A stretch of DNA of 64,000 nt from JBNJFY01 sp051747265 (lineage in GTDB: Bacteria > Bacteroidota > Rhodothermia > Balneolales > Balneolaceae): NCBI GenBank assembly GCA_051747265.1, contig JBNJFY010000010.1, forward strand, positions 62,001 through 126,000, given 5' to 3'. Made by a program: the position numbers and the translations under genes. How positions within the stretch are numbered: position 1 is the stretch's first letter; each line of letters opens with the position of its first letter. Below the pieces are notes generated by a model. That model was given only the letters and a program-made list of their open reading frames with translations. It was not told where the DNA came from and ran no database searches. Shown here one piece after another: positions 1-10,558 of the stretch.

Positions 1-3000
1 ATCTCATACTTTCGAGTGGACCTCTGGTGCCTGTTTTTGATGCCAATACCACCGGCTATACGGCACAGGTTAGTTATTCAACCTCTTCAATTACGGTGAC
101 TCCAACATCAGCTGACGCGAAATCCAGTATTACGGTCAATGGGAGTGCGGTAAACAGTGGAGCGGCCAGTAATGCGATAAGCCTATCAGAGGGTTCTAAC
201 AGTATAACCATCAAAGTGACTGCCGAAGATGGATCCACAAAAACGTACACAGTTAATGTAACCAGAAATAGCCCGAATTCGGACGGAAGCCTCACGGCTG
301 CCAGTGGGGTCAGTGAGCCGGTTGCCCTGCCCAGTACGATCGACTCCAGTCCGGAGGCTATCGATATTTTTGATTTTACGCTCTCGGATGGTGGGGGAGG
401 TGACGGTGTAGGAATGACGGTTTCAGAAATCGTGATCAATGTATCCGGAACTTCCACCGATGCCGAACGGGGACAGGTTACGTGGCGGCTCAATGGTTCG
501 GATGCGAGCAATGTTACGGGTATATACAATGCCGGAACCGATCAAATTACGTTTTCAGGGCTCAGCATATCCATTGCAGATAACAGTAGTGAGACCTATA
601 CGATCAATGCCTATTACAATGACAACTCCAATCTAATTGAAGATCATGTCTTTATTCTTTCCGTTGATGGGGATACCGATGTAACCACCGGTTCCGGCGG
701 GACCTCCATCGGATCCACCAGTGCTATTACCAACGGATCAGGGAGTTCCGTTGATATTGTCGCTACACAATTAGCTTATACGACGCAACCCAGTGGTTCG
801 GTCTCCGGTTCAACCCTAACCACCCAGCCCAAAGTAACCGCTCAGGATGCTTTCGGAAATACGGATGTTGACTTCACCGAAACGGTGACCATAACCGAAG
901 CGAGCAGCGGAAGTTTATCAGGTGATACTGATATCGCTGCGGTAAGTGGTGTCGCATCGTTTACGGATATAGCTTACACCGCTACGGCAGATCAGGAGTC
1001 GTTTACGTTAACGGCCAATGATGAAGACGGTACCGGTAGCAACTTGTCTACAATCGATGCTAATACAATTACATCTGATGTCGTAGCGACCCAATTGGCT
1101 TTTACCACGGAACCTGCTCCGATAACCCTTAAAAGCGGCGAAACTACCAATTTTACTACCGTACCGGTTGTGAAAGCAGTAGATGCCAATAACACCGTGG
1201 ATACCGGTTACAGTACCGATATACAATTGAGCGAGGTCAATGGCGCCGGATCAGCAACCATGAGTGGTACGGGGGATACGGATGGAAACGGATCCACGGT
1301 ATCACTCACGCCCACATCGGGTTCGGCTACCTTTACCGGACTGGCACTGACCTACACGGCTGCAGGTTCAAGTGATGAGACGTTTAATCTCCAAGCGAGT
1401 TCAGGCGGTCTGACTACTGCCAATAGTGCGACCCTAACAGCAACCGTCAATAACAACCCGACCGCAACGGGAATACCATCAGATATAACTGTTACCGAGG
1501 ATCAGTTGAGTGATGTTGATCTCTCCTCGGCTAGCTTTTCGGATGCCGATGGCAATGATCTGACCCTGACATTAACCGTTTCGGGAGGCTCCTTCGCGAC
1601 ACCGGCAGACGGTTCCGGAGTTGGAGCAGGCGTTACGGAAACTTTGGTAAATACCACGACCATTACATTGGCGGGCAGCACTACGGATCTGAACACCTAT
1701 CTCAACACGGCTAGTAATATTCAATACCAAGGCGCTACTAACGCCAGTGGCAATGATGCCGCCAATGTAACGATTGAAGCCAATGACGGTAATGGCTCGG
1801 GCGAGGTGACTTTGGGAACCGTGAATATTGATATCACCGCTGTCAATGATGTTCCCACAGTTTCAGGTTTGGTTTCCGATATCACGTTTACGGAAGATCA
1901 ATCCGGCAGTGTCGATCTTTCGGCTTCCAGTTTTACCGATGTCGATGGCGACGTTTTAACCGTTACGTTGACGGTTACGGCGGGGACCTTTGGAACACCG
2001 GCTGACGGGGCTGGGGTGGGTTCCGGGGTGACCGAGACGCTGGTGAGTTCCACCGAAATTACGTTGGTAGGCTCAGCAAGTGATATCAATACCTATTTGA
2101 ATACGGCGAGTAATATCACCTATACCGGTCCTGCGAACGCCAATGGCAATGATGCCGAGACCTTGACGGTCCAAGCCAATGATGGGAATGGATCCGGCGA
2201 TCTGACCTTGGGCACCGTAAATATTGATATAACCGCAGTTAACGACGCACCCACAGTGAGCAGCGTCGACTTTTCCGGCACGTTGGTTGTCGATCAACAA
2301 TTAACCGGTAGCTATACCTATTCCGATGTCGAAAAGGATCCCGAAAGTGGTACCAGTTATCAATGGTATCGTTCTGACAATGGTTCAGGTCTGAATAAAT
2401 CTGCGATTAGCGGTGCAACAGCTACGACCTATACCTTAACATCTTCCGATGTAGGTAAATACATCAGTTTTGAAGTGACCCCCAGCGATGGCTCTGATAC
2501 GGGATCCACCCAGGAAAGCGGTTTGAAAGGCACCGTACAAAGCAGACCTGACATGGACATCACGGGAAATAGTAACGCCATTTCGGATGGATCAAGTACA
2601 GCGTCAACTACCAACTCTACTGATTTTGGGGATGTGGTACTTACAGACGGCACCTTAGAAACAACCTACACTATTACGAATTCCGGCGATTTGGATTTGA
2701 ATCTATCCGGAAGTCCGTTGGTTTCCATTTCCGGGCCGAATGCAGGTGACTTCACTGTAACCAGTCAGCCAGGTACTTCTACCATTTCGGGTGGTGGAGG
2801 GAGCACTACGTTTAAAATCACTTTCGATCCCAGTGGCTTGGGTAGTCGAGATGCGGAAGTCAGTATTTCGAGTAATGATCCGGATGAAAATCCCTACACC
2901 TTTGCTATTTCCGGAACAGGTATCAACACCACGCCGAGTTTTATTAGTGCTACAACGACAAGCATCGATGAAAATGGAACTGCAGCGCTGGACATTCAAG

Positions 3001-6000
3001 CTAATGATGGAGATGGTGGAAGCACGGATGCTAACCTAACCTACAGTATCACCGGAGGGGCCGATCAATCGTTATTCTCGATTGATGCCAGTTCGGGTGC
3101 ATTAAGCTTTAAGACGGCACCTGATTATGAGAATCCAAGTGATGGCGATACGAATAATGATTATGAAGTTGACGTGCAGATTGATGATGGCGGAGCGGTC
3201 AATAATACCGCAACGCAATCCATCACTATCTCAGTGAGTGATGTGGATGAAGCTCCAGTTTTTGTTTCTTCCGCCAACCAAAATGTAGCAGAAAACACGA
3301 GTACCTCCTTTTTGGATGTGAATGCCAATGATGGGGATGGAGGAGCAAACGACGCAAATGTAAGCTACCAATTATCCGGTGGAGCTGATCAGGCTGAATT
3401 CACCATCGATAGTTCCACAGGAGCGCTCTCCTTTGATTCGGCGCCCGATTATGAAAATCCCACGGATTCCGATTCCAATAATGAATATAGCGTCGAAATT
3501 ACCGCAGATGATGGTACGAATACAACAACGCAAACCATTACGGTAACCGTAACCAATGAGAATGAATTTGCTCCGGTTATTAGTTCAAATGGCGGAGGAG
3601 CTACAGGTATTCTTACGGTTGATGAAAATCAAACTTCTGTAACTACGGTCACGGCAACCGACGACGATGCGAATGCCACCCAATCTTATAGTATTACAGG
3701 AGGGACGGATGCCGGTAAATTTAGTATTGATGCCGGTACCGGTGAGTTAACCTTTGGTACAGCTCCGGATGCCGAGAATGCTACTGATGCGAATGGAGAT
3801 GGAACCTACGAAGTAACGGTACAGGTGAGTGACGGATCGAAAACGGATAGTCAGGATTTATCGGTTTCAATTGCGGATATTAATGAAACAACTCCAAGTA
3901 TAACCTCGGGCAATAGCACCACCATTGATGAAAACTTAGCCGAGGGTTCGAATGTAATCCAAGTTACCGCATCAGATAATGACCGTGATGCTTCTCTGAC
4001 TTATAGTATTACATCGAACCCCGATGGGGATACAGACAAGAACGGCGCTTTTACCATTAACAGTTCGTCCGGGCAGATTACGGTGAATGACGCCGATGAT
4101 CTGGATCGCGAGAGGGCATCCAGCGTGAGTGTAGAGGTGCAGGTATCTGATGGGACCAACACAGCCGACCAGACCATCACGGTAAACTTAAACGATGTGA
4201 ACGAATTTACGCCGGTGGTGACGGCCTCACAGAGTTTTGACGTGGCAGAAGACGCCTCCAACGGCTACGAAGTGGGCACCGTGGCCGGAACCGATGCAGA
4301 CGCCACCGCCACACTGCAAAGCTGGGCCATAACCGCTGGCAACGACGACGGGTTGTTCGCCATTGACGCGAGTTCAGGTCAGGTAAGCATAGCCGACAAC
4401 AGCACCCTGGATTACGAAACCGCCACCAGTTACAGCATAACACTGACCGTAAGCGACGGCACGAACACCTCCTCCGCCGAAACGGTGACCGTGAACATTA
4501 CCGACGTAAACGACAACGCGCCGGTGTTTACCTCGGCGAACACAGCAGATGTGGACGAAAACCAAACCGCGGTATTGAGCGTCACCACCACCGACGCGGA
4601 CAGCAACCCATCGGTAACCTATTCGGTGACGGGTGGAGCCGACCAAGGGCAGTTCGGCATTGATGGATCGACGGGGGAACTCAGCTTTGCTTCGGCACCG
4701 GACTACGAAAACCCGGCAGACAGCGATAGCGACAACGAGTATGAAGTGACCATTACCGCCGATGACGGCACGTTTACCACCGATCAGACCATCACGGTGA
4801 CCGTCCAGGATCTGAACGACAACACGCCGGTGATCAGCAGCGCCTCCAGCGTAACCATTGATGAGGAGCTGGCAGTTGACTCCGAGGTGATTGATGTGGA
4901 AGCCAGCGACGCGGATCCCTCCGATAATCTGACCTACAGCATTACTGATAATCCAAACGCAGATGAAGATTCAGACGCTGCGTTTTCCATCGACGCCTCC
5001 ACCGGAGTGGTGAGCGTGAATGACGCTGGTGATCTGGACCGGGAGGATGCGGCTAGTGTAAGTTTGACCGTACAAGTATCCGACGGGACCAACACAACCG
5101 ACCAGACCATCACGGTGAACTTAGACGACGTGAACGAATTCACCCCGGTGGTGACGGCCTCACAGAGTTTTGACGTGGCAGAAGACGCCTCCAACGGCGA
5201 CGCCGTGGGCGTCGTGGCCGGTTCCGATGCAGACGCCACCGCCACGCTGCAAAGCTGGGCCATAACCGCCGGTAACGACGACGGGTTGTTCGCCATTGAC
5301 GCGAGTTCGGGTCAAGTGAGCATAGCCGACAACAGCACCCTGGATTACGAAACCGCCACCAGTTACAGCATAACACTGACCGTAAGCGACGGCACGAACA
5401 CCTCAGCGGCCGAAACGGTGACCGTGAACATTACCGACGTAAACGACAACGCGCCGGTGTTTACCTCGGCGAACTCAGCAGATGTAGACGAAAACCAAAC
5501 CGCGGTATTGAGCGTCACCACCACCGACGCGGACAGCAATCCATCGGTAACCTATTCGGTGACGGGTGGAGCCGACCAAGGGCAGTTCTCCATTGATGGA
5601 TCGACGGGGGAACTCAGCTTCGCTTCGGCACCGGACTACGAAAACCCGGCAGACAGCGATAGCGACAACGAGTATGAAGTGACCATTACCGCCGATGACG
5701 GCACCTTTACCACCGATCAAGCCATCACGGTAACCGTACAGGATCTGAATGACAACGTCCCGGTGATCAGCAGCGCCTCCAGCGTAACCATTGATGAGGA
5801 GCTGGCCAACGGCTCTGAGGTGATCGATGTGGAAGCCAGCGACGCGGATCCCTCCGATAACTTAACCTACAGCATTACCAGTAATCCCAATGTCGACAGC
5901 GACGGCGATGATGCGTTTTCCATCGACGCCTCCACCGGAGTGGTGAGCGTGAACGATGCCGGCGATCTGGACCGGGAATTGAATGAATCACTTTCCGTGG

Positions 6001-9000
6001 AAGTCGCTGTATCCGACGGCACCAATACCGTTTCCCAGACCATTACAGTGGATCTGAATGATGTGAACGAGTTTAAACCGGTGATCAGCTCGGCAGACCA
6101 GTTGGAGATTTATGAACTAAAGCCACAAGGTACGGAGATTGGTACCGTGACTGCATCGGATGAGGACGCCACCGCCAGTCTGACCTATACAATCACGGAA
6201 AACACCAACCCTGATGGCGACGCCACAGATGCCGTTGCTATTAACGGACAAACCGGAAAGCTGACCGTCCAGGATCGCGACGATTTTGATGCCGATATAA
6301 CCAGTACATTGAATATTACCGTGGAGGTCAGTGATGGCAACCATACGGTAATGCAAGATCTGACTATCACGATACTGACCCCGCCACGCATCACCGCCAC
6401 GGTTCCTACGAATCAAGCCGAAGCGGTATCCATTTCGGATGACATCACGATAACCTTTGATCAAGTCATTAGTGCAGGAGATCTTTCTCTGATCACTATT
6501 GAAACCACCGATGGAGATCCCGCTACCGGTGTGGAAGCAGCGGTAAACGATGACAAGCTAACTATATCTCATGATCCATTCCTGAATAATACGTCTTATG
6601 AAATCACCATCGCTTCAGGTGTGGTCAAAAATGACGATGAGGTGAGCAATGAAACGGGTAGTCTGACTTTCCGGACCATCCAGTCGGCTCCCATGGTTAC
6701 GACGGTGGATCCGGCTGATGAAGCTACGGCTGTACCAATAGATGATGAGATCACCGTAGTGTTTTCGCAGAAGGTTAGTCTAACCAATGTGGATGGCATT
6801 ACGCTAGCCGATGCGCAGGATCAACCGGTGGGCAATCTGGAGGCCAGCGTAGATGGAGCCACATTGACCATCACCCACGATCCATTTGACAACGACACTC
6901 AATACCGGTTAGCTATCGCCGAAGGCGCACTGCAGAACGCCGATCAGGTGGATAGTAAAACGTTCAACTCCAGCTTCACCAGCATCAAAGCGCCGCTGGA
7001 GGTCGTGACCTTGACTCCGGAAGCCGATGCCGGACTGGTGGCCATCGATTCTCCCATTGAAGTCAAATTCGACAAAGATGTGAAGGCCCTTGATTTGTCA
7101 GAAGTGCGATTGTTGCAAGGACGAAATACGATTAATGACGCAACTGTAAGTCTGGGTGATTCGAGCCTAAGCATTACGCACACCGGGCTAAAATACCACA
7201 CCACATACAGCGTCTCCATTCCCGCCCAAAGTATAGCCAACCTGGATGCGGTGCCCAATGATGAGATTAGTTGGAGTTTCACCTCGATTATGGATGTGCC
7301 CGAGCAGGTAACCTTGGCTGCACCGGAGCAAAATGCCGGTTCGGTGGTCTTACAACCCACACTCGACTGGGATGATGCCGCACGAGCTGCCGAGTATGAA
7401 TGGCAAGTGGCCGAATCGGATCAATTTTCTGATCCGGTACATGCCGATCAGGGGATAACCGACAGTGAGATTACGCTATCTCGCAATCTGGATTACTACC
7501 AGACATATTTCTGGCGCGTGCGCGGAAGCAACGAAGGCGGAAACGGAGCCTGGTCGAATACGGGTACGTTTATCACCAAAGCGGCTCCACCGCTATTGGT
7601 ATTTCCTGCGGATGAAGAATCAGAAATCAGTACGGCTCCCGAACTGAGCTGGAACAGCGAACATGACGGAGCACGTACGCAGGTGCAGCTGAGCATGCAG
7701 GAAGATTTCGCCAGCATGGAACTGGATACTCTGTTGGTCGCTGAGCAGCTAACGCTGCAGAATTTGGCGGCCGATCAGCCTTATTTCTGGCGCGTACGTA
7801 TCAATACCGAGCAGACCACCTCCGAGTGGACCTCGACTTTCAACTTCCGCACCCGACCCGACCCGGCCGATGTTGAGGAAGAGGAAGATGTGGATGTGAG
7901 TTTCGCCTTTACCAGCGAGCAGCAATCCAATCCTAATAGCACGGCAGAGAAAGTGGAAGAGCGGGATTACCGGTTGATCGGTCTACCCGGAGCCGACGAA
8001 TTTGCCCTGGATGAAATCTTCGCGGGCAAATACCACGATGAGTGGCGGGCCTTCTTCGAGAACGGTTCTACTACCGACTTTTACGATGAATTTGATCCGG
8101 AAACCAACCGCCTGAAGTTTGAACCGGGTGTGGGCTACTGGGTACTCAGCAAAAAGCTGCAGGATCTGAAAGGCAAGTTAAGTGCGGTGCAGACCGACGA
8201 AAAGGACCGTTTCGGTATTCCGGTACACGAGGGCTGGAACATCATTACCAATCCGTTCCAGAGTCCTGTGAAATGGAGTGATGTTCAGGTCGAGAACCCG
8301 AGTATCACAGTCAGTTTGTTTGGTTATCAGACACAATTCACCCAGGCCGAAACCATGCAGCCATTTACCGGCTACTACTTCTACAATGATCCGCAAGTGG
8401 CAGTGGATACCCTCTACATTCCGTACACCGAAATAGAAAAACGCGAGGAGGATACCGAGCAGCCGGTAGCATCGAAAACCATGCAGGAGCAAACCGGAGA
8501 ACTGGTGGTGCAGGCCACTTTCAAAAGTGGACTTCAAAACCGGGTTCGTTTCGTGTTCACCGAGCACGGGCAGGATCGGCGATACCGGGATTACCATCCT
8601 GATTTGAGTATGGCACGCCGCGGTATGCTGATCAAGCAGGAGGAATCGGAGCGAATCGCCTATACTTCCATTCCGCAGCGCTACGAACAAGAGGGAAATG
8701 AATCGATATTGCAGATCAAAGGAAACGTTGGAGATAGAGTTCGCCTAAATTTGTCTATGCAAGCACTGTCCGATCAAGCGGCGCTGCTGCTGGTCAATCC
8801 GGTGACCCATCAATCGCTGCTGTTGGATCAGGTTGAACCCCAAGCCAAGTTTACCATCACCGAACCGCTGATGAGTCTGACTTCCTATGTGGGGGATCGC
8901 GATGAGCTGCAGGAGATCCAGGAACGTTTGTTACCACAGCAAATTCAATTGGAGCCCAACTACCCGAACCCGTTCAACCCGATTACTACCATAAGGTACT

Positions 9001-9200
9001 CTATCACCGAGGCCACGAACGTGCAACTGGATATTTTCAATGTGCTTGGGCAACGGGTACAAACCTTGGTCAGTCAAAACCAGCAGCCGGGTTGGCATGT
9101 GGCGCAATTCGACGGGGCACGCATGGCCAGCGGAATGTATATCTATCGTCTGCGGGTGGGCAACAAGGTGCTGACCAAGAAAATGATGCTGTTGAAGTAA
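1..9200 (+). CDS. Giant T9SS-exported cadherin-repeat surface protein (left end missing)
   Basis: The reading frame is open from base 3 and enters inside a cadherin-like beta-sandwich domain, so the true start and signal peptide lie outside the window; the GTG at 27 is only an internal codon. Counting from that GTG, the order is: beta-sandwich (about 1-80), Ig-like and filamin-like segments, two near-identical tandem repeats with TPADG..VG.GVTETLV motifs (about 480-750), an Ig-like domain with QWYRSD, a choice-of-anchor D domain (about 840-970), about ten cadherin repeats with DVNDNAPVF or DVNEFTPV calcium-binding linkers (to about 2115), three SbsA-type Ig-like domains (2118-2422), two Fn3-like domains, a roughly 350-aa conserved region of unknown function, and a T9SS type A sorting domain (about 2972-3057). 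It is expected to be surface-anchored or released and to need calcium. A 933-bp segment (4141-6006) is internally duplicated. It is followed 19 bp later by its 404-aa partner. The substrate or ligand cannot be deduced. Confidence 0.93.
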   Translation, partial: LILSSGPLVPVFDANTTGYTAQVSYSTSSITVTPTSADAKSSITVNGSAVNSGAASNAISLSEGSNSITIKVTAEDGSTKTYTVNVTRNSPNSDGSLTAASGVSEPVALPSTIDSSPEAIDIFDFTLSDGGGGDGVGMTVSEIVINVSGTSTDAERGQVTWRLNGSDASNVTGIYNAGTDQITFSGLSISIADNSSETYTINAYYNDNSNLIEDHVFILSVDGDTDVTTGSGGTSIGSTSAITNGSGSSVDIVATQLAYTTQPSGSVSGSTLTTQPKVTAQDAFGNTDVDFTETVTITEASSGSLSGDTDIAAVSGVASFTDIAYTATADQESFTLTANDEDGTGSNLSTIDANTITSDVVATQLAFTTEPAPITLKSGETTNFTTVPVVKAVDANNTVDTGYSTDIQLSEVNGAGSATMSGTGDTDGNGSTVSLTPTSGSATFTGLALTYTAAGSSDETFNLQASSGGLTTANSATLTATVNNNPTATGIPSDITVTEDQLSDVDLSSASFSDADGNDLTLTLTVSGGSFATPADGSGVGAGVTETLVNTTTITLAGSTTDLNTYLNTASNIQYQGATNASGNDAANVTIEANDGNGSGEVTLGTVNIDITAVNDVPTVSGLVSDITFTEDQSGSVDLSASSFTDVDGDVLTVTLTVTAGTFGTPADGAGVGSGVTETLVSSTEITLVGSASDINTYLNTASNITYTGPANANGNDAETLTVQANDGNGSGDLTLGTVNIDITAVNDAPTVSSVDFSGTLVVDQQLTGSYTYSDVEKDPESGTSYQWYRSDNGSGLNKSAISGATATTYTLTSSDVGKYISFEVTPSDGSDTGSTQESGLKGTVQSRPDMDITGNSNAISDGSSTASTTNSTDFGDVVLTDGTLETTYTITNSGDLDLNLSGSPLVSISGPNAGDFTVTSQPGTSTISGGGGSTTFKITFDPSGLGSRDAEVSISSNDPDENPYTFAISGTGINTTPSFISATTTSIDENGTAALDIQANDGDGGSTDANLTYSITGGADQSLFSIDASSGALSFKTAPDYENPSDGDTNNDYEVDVQIDDGGAVNNTATQSITISVSDVDEAPVFVSSANQNVAENTSTSFLDVNANDGDGGANDANVSYQLSGGADQAEFTIDSSTGALSFDSAPDYENPTDSDSNNEYSVEITADDGTNTTTQTITVTVTNENEFAPVISSNGGGATGILTVDENQTSVTTVTATDDDANATQSYSITGGTDAGKFSIDAGTGELTFGTAPDAENATDANGDGTYEVTVQVSDGSKTDSQDLSVSIADINETTPSITSGNSTTIDENLAEGSNVIQVTASDNDRDASLTYSITSNPDGDTDKNGAFTINSSSGQITVNDADDLDRERASSVSVEVQVSDGTNTADQTITVNLNDVNEFTPVVTASQSFDVAEDASNGYEVGTVAGTDADATATLQSWAITAGNDDGLFAIDASSGQVSIADNSTLDYETATSYSITLTVSDGTNTSSAETVTVNITDVNDNAPVFTSANTADVDENQTAVLSVTTTDADSNPSVTYSVTGGADQGQFGIDGSTGELSFASAPDYENPADSDSDNEYEVTITADDGTFTTDQTITVTVQDLNDNTPVISSASSVTIDEELAVDSEVIDVEASDADPSDNLTYSITDNPNADEDSDAAFSIDASTGVVSVNDAGDLDREDAASVSLTVQVSDGTNTTDQTITVNLDDVNEFTPVVTASQSFDVAEDASNGDAVGVVAGSDADATATLQSWAITAGNDDGLFAIDASSGQVSIADNSTLDYETATSYSITLTVSDGTNTSAAETVTVNITDVNDNAPVFTSANSADVDENQTAVLSVTTTDADSNPSVTYSVTGGADQGQFSIDGSTGELSFASAPDYENPADSDSDNEYEVTITADDGTFTTDQAITVTVQDLNDNVPVISSASSVTIDEELANGSEVIDVEASDADPSDNLTYSITSNPNVDSDGDDAFSIDASTGVVSVNDAGDLDRELNESLSVEVAVSDGTNTVSQTITVDLNDVNEFKPVISSADQLEIYELKPQGTEIGTVTASDEDATASLTYTITENTNPDGDATDAVAINGQTGKLTVQDRDDFDADITSTLNITVEVSDGNHTVMQDLTITILTPPRITATVPTNQAEAVSISDDITITFDQVISAGDLSLITIETTDGDPATGVEAAVNDDKLTISHDPFLNNTSYEITIASGVVKNDDEVSNETGSLTFRTIQSAPMVTTVDPADEATAVPIDDEITVVFSQKVSLTNVDGITLADAQDQPVGNLEASVDGATLTITHDPFDNDTQYRLAIAEGALQNADQVDSKTFNSSFTSIKAPLEVVTLTPEADAGLVAIDSPIEVKFDKDVKALDLSEVRLLQGRNTINDATVSLGDSSLSITHTGLKYHTTYSVSIPAQSIANLDAVPNDEISWSFTSIMDVPEQVTLAAPEQNAGSVVLQPTLDWDDAARAAEYEWQVAESDQFSDPVHADQGITDSEITLSRNLDYYQTYFWRVRGSNEGGNGAWSNTGTFITKAAPPLLVFPADEESEISTAPELSWNSEHDGARTQVQLSMQEDFASMELDTLLVAEQLTLQNLAADQPYFWRVRINTEQTTSEWTSTFNFRTRPDPADVEEEEDVDVSFAFTSEQQSNPNSTAEKVEERDYRLIGLPGADEFALDEIFAGKYHDEWRAFFENGSTTDFYDEFDPETNRLKFEPGVGYWVLSKKLQDLKGKLSAVQTDEKDRFGIPVHEGWNIITNPFQSPVKWSDVQVENPSITVSLFGYQTQFTQAETMQPFTGYYFYNDPQVAVDTLYIPYTEIEKREEDTEQPVASKTMQEQTGELVVQATFKSGLQNRVRFVFTEHGQDRRYRDYHPDLSMARRGMLIKQEESERIAYTSIPQRYEQEGNESILQIKGNVGDRVRLNLSMQALSDQAALLLVNPVTHQSLLLDQVEPQAKFTITEPLMSLTSYVGDRDELQEIQERLLPQQIQLEPNYPNPFNPITTIRYSITEATNVQLDIFNVLGQRVQTLVSQNQQPGWHVAQFDGARMASGMYIYRLRVGNKVLTKKMMLLK
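4141..6006 (+). repeat. 933-bp tandem in-frame duplication of three cadherin repeats
   Basis: Unit one is about 4141-5073 and unit two 5074-6006. Long stretches are identical or nearly so at the nucleotide level with an exact 933-bp offset (311 codons), for example around 4207/5140 and 4374/5307. The similarity fades at the end of unit two. It encodes three cadherin modules per unit, so the copy number can change without breaking the frame. Confidence 0.85.
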
Positions 9201-9219
9201 TAAGGGGAGGAATGATCCA

Positions 9220-10434
9220 ATGAAAAATTATCACAACGATACAGGTAAAGGTATGAAGACCATCGCCATTTTAATGCTGAGTGCTATATTGAGCTGTCCT
9301 GTGGGTTTGAGTGCTCAAGATAGACCAGTAACCAAGATCAATATTGATAAGGGAGTGGATCAATACACTGCTGCTGATCTGGAGCATGAAGTCGAAGATT
9401 TGCTACGAGCTATCCAGATCTGGAATCGAACCGGTGAAGATACCTTTCCCAATGAACCAGGCAGCGCCGAATTGAAACAACTTGTAACCGAGCATGGGCT
9501 TCAGGTTTATTATGAGTCCATTAATACCGTCGCGGTGGAAGCCTTTGACGGACATACCGTGCCTAATATCGTGCTGAAAGCCAATCGGTCGGAGTCAGCC
9601 GAGCCCATGGCCATAGCCCTGACCTTCGCCTTGGACGGTACCTTTCTGCGGGTCAGCGCGGACAAGCGTGAGTTCAGCGCCCAGCGCATTCTGGCGGCGG
9701 AAAAATCTGTCAATCCAGAGGAACAATCCATAGCCGGTGATTTTCTCAACCAGTACAGACAGGCGTACGAGCAGTATCGAACGGAAGCGCTGCGCCAGCT
9801 ACTTGCCAACGGGGCCAAAATAGTCACTGGAAAAGAGAAAACCAGCACATCAGCGGTGGACTTCTACAGCTATACCGAAGCAGAGTATATCGCGTATGTA
9901 GATGAGAACATTTTTATCGAGGGTAACCAAATCAGGGTAGCTTTCGACTCGATGCGAGTGTATCGCGATCCACTTCAAGAGCAGCAGGTGGGGATTTATG
10001 TACATCAGCGTTACGAATCGACGACCTATACAGATCAGGGCTACCTGTTTATGTTAGTGGATCTGAGTGGTTCTGAGCCGCAGCTTCAGTATCGCGTCTG
10101 GCGGGCCGAACCGATTCGACCGGGCAGTTACGGATTGTCAGTGCCGGAGCTTGAAACCATCGTACAGGAGTATCAACAACCGCCGATTTCATTTTATTCG
10201 GGGGATATCGTTATAGCCGAATTACCGTCATCTTTTGGTAACTATGGGCCGGTACGTGCTGTAGATCCGGTAGCGTTTCCCACAATATCTTCCCCCTCAT
10301 TTTTGGAAAGAAACCGCTATTGGATTATCGCCGGAGCCTCGGCTGTTGCCGGTGGGGTTGCGTACGGTATCTTACAGTCGGGTAGCAATTCACCCGGAAT
10401 TCCCGTTCCACCGGGACGTCCGGCTATGGACTAA
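9220..10434 (+). CDS. 404-aa exported partner protein with C-terminal membrane helix (first copy)
   Basis: Family not recognised. There are two in-frame ATG codons. ATG 9220 has a good ribosome binding site (AGGGGAGG, 13 nt upstream). ATG 9253 would give a compact signal peptide, MKTIAILMLSAILSCPVGLSAQ in pieces, cleaved after SAQ. No lipobox is present. The middle (about 190-300) has the pattern of a small NTF2/SnoaL-like alpha+beta fold (YRQAYEQ, AKIVTGKEK, DQGYLFMLVDL), which is an inference. The end has one hydrophobic helix (RYWIIAGASAVAGGVAYGIL) and a tail PGIPVPPGRPAMD. It lies 19 bp after the giant surface protein and is probably co-transcribed. It is a close paralogue of the protein at 33394-34608 and a distant one of that at 62686-63729. 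A role as envelope-anchored accessory of the giant protein is suggested only by the conserved pairing. Confidence 0.85.
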   Translation: MKNYHNDTGKGMKTIAILMLSAILSCPVGLSAQDRPVTKINIDKGVDQYTAADLEHEVEDLLRAIQIWNRTGEDTFPNEPGSAELKQLVTEHGLQVYYESINTVAVEAFDGHTVPNIVLKANRSESAEPMAIALTFALDGTFLRVSADKREFSAQRILAAEKSVNPEEQSIAGDFLNQYRQAYEQYRTEALRQLLANGAKIVTGKEKTSTSAVDFYSYTEAEYIAYVDENIFIEGNQIRVAFDSMRVYRDPLQEQQVGIYVHQRYESTTYTDQGYLFMLVDLSGSEPQLQYRVWRAEPIRPGSYGLSVPELETIVQEYQQPPISFYSGDIVIAELPSSFGNYGPVRAVDPVAFPTISSPSFLERNRYWIIAGASAVAGGVAYGILQSGSNSPGIPVPPGRPAMD

Positions 10435-10489
10435 AGATCTACCTGTTTGATCAACGCGAACCAGGTAGCGTCGAACACCCAATGTCACA

Positions 10490-10558
10490 GGATCCTGAAA
10501 GGATCCAACACGAATAGCCCCAACGGGGCGTAACAACACAACCCTGAATGGGTTGAAC
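10490..10558 (-). repeat. REP-like three-hairpin element, copy 1
   Basis: Read on the minus strand it has GTTCAACCC..GGGTTG, then CGCCCC..GGGGC, then GGATCC-TTTCA-GGATCC. It begins 55 bp after the stop of the first 404-aa gene. The same arrangement recurs seven more times in the window. Confidence 0.85.

Noticed and set aside
4001..5376. Long minus-strand frames opposite the first giant gene
   Set aside because: They mirror the duplicated cadherin codons (same frames recur 933 bp apart) and have no ribosome binding sites.
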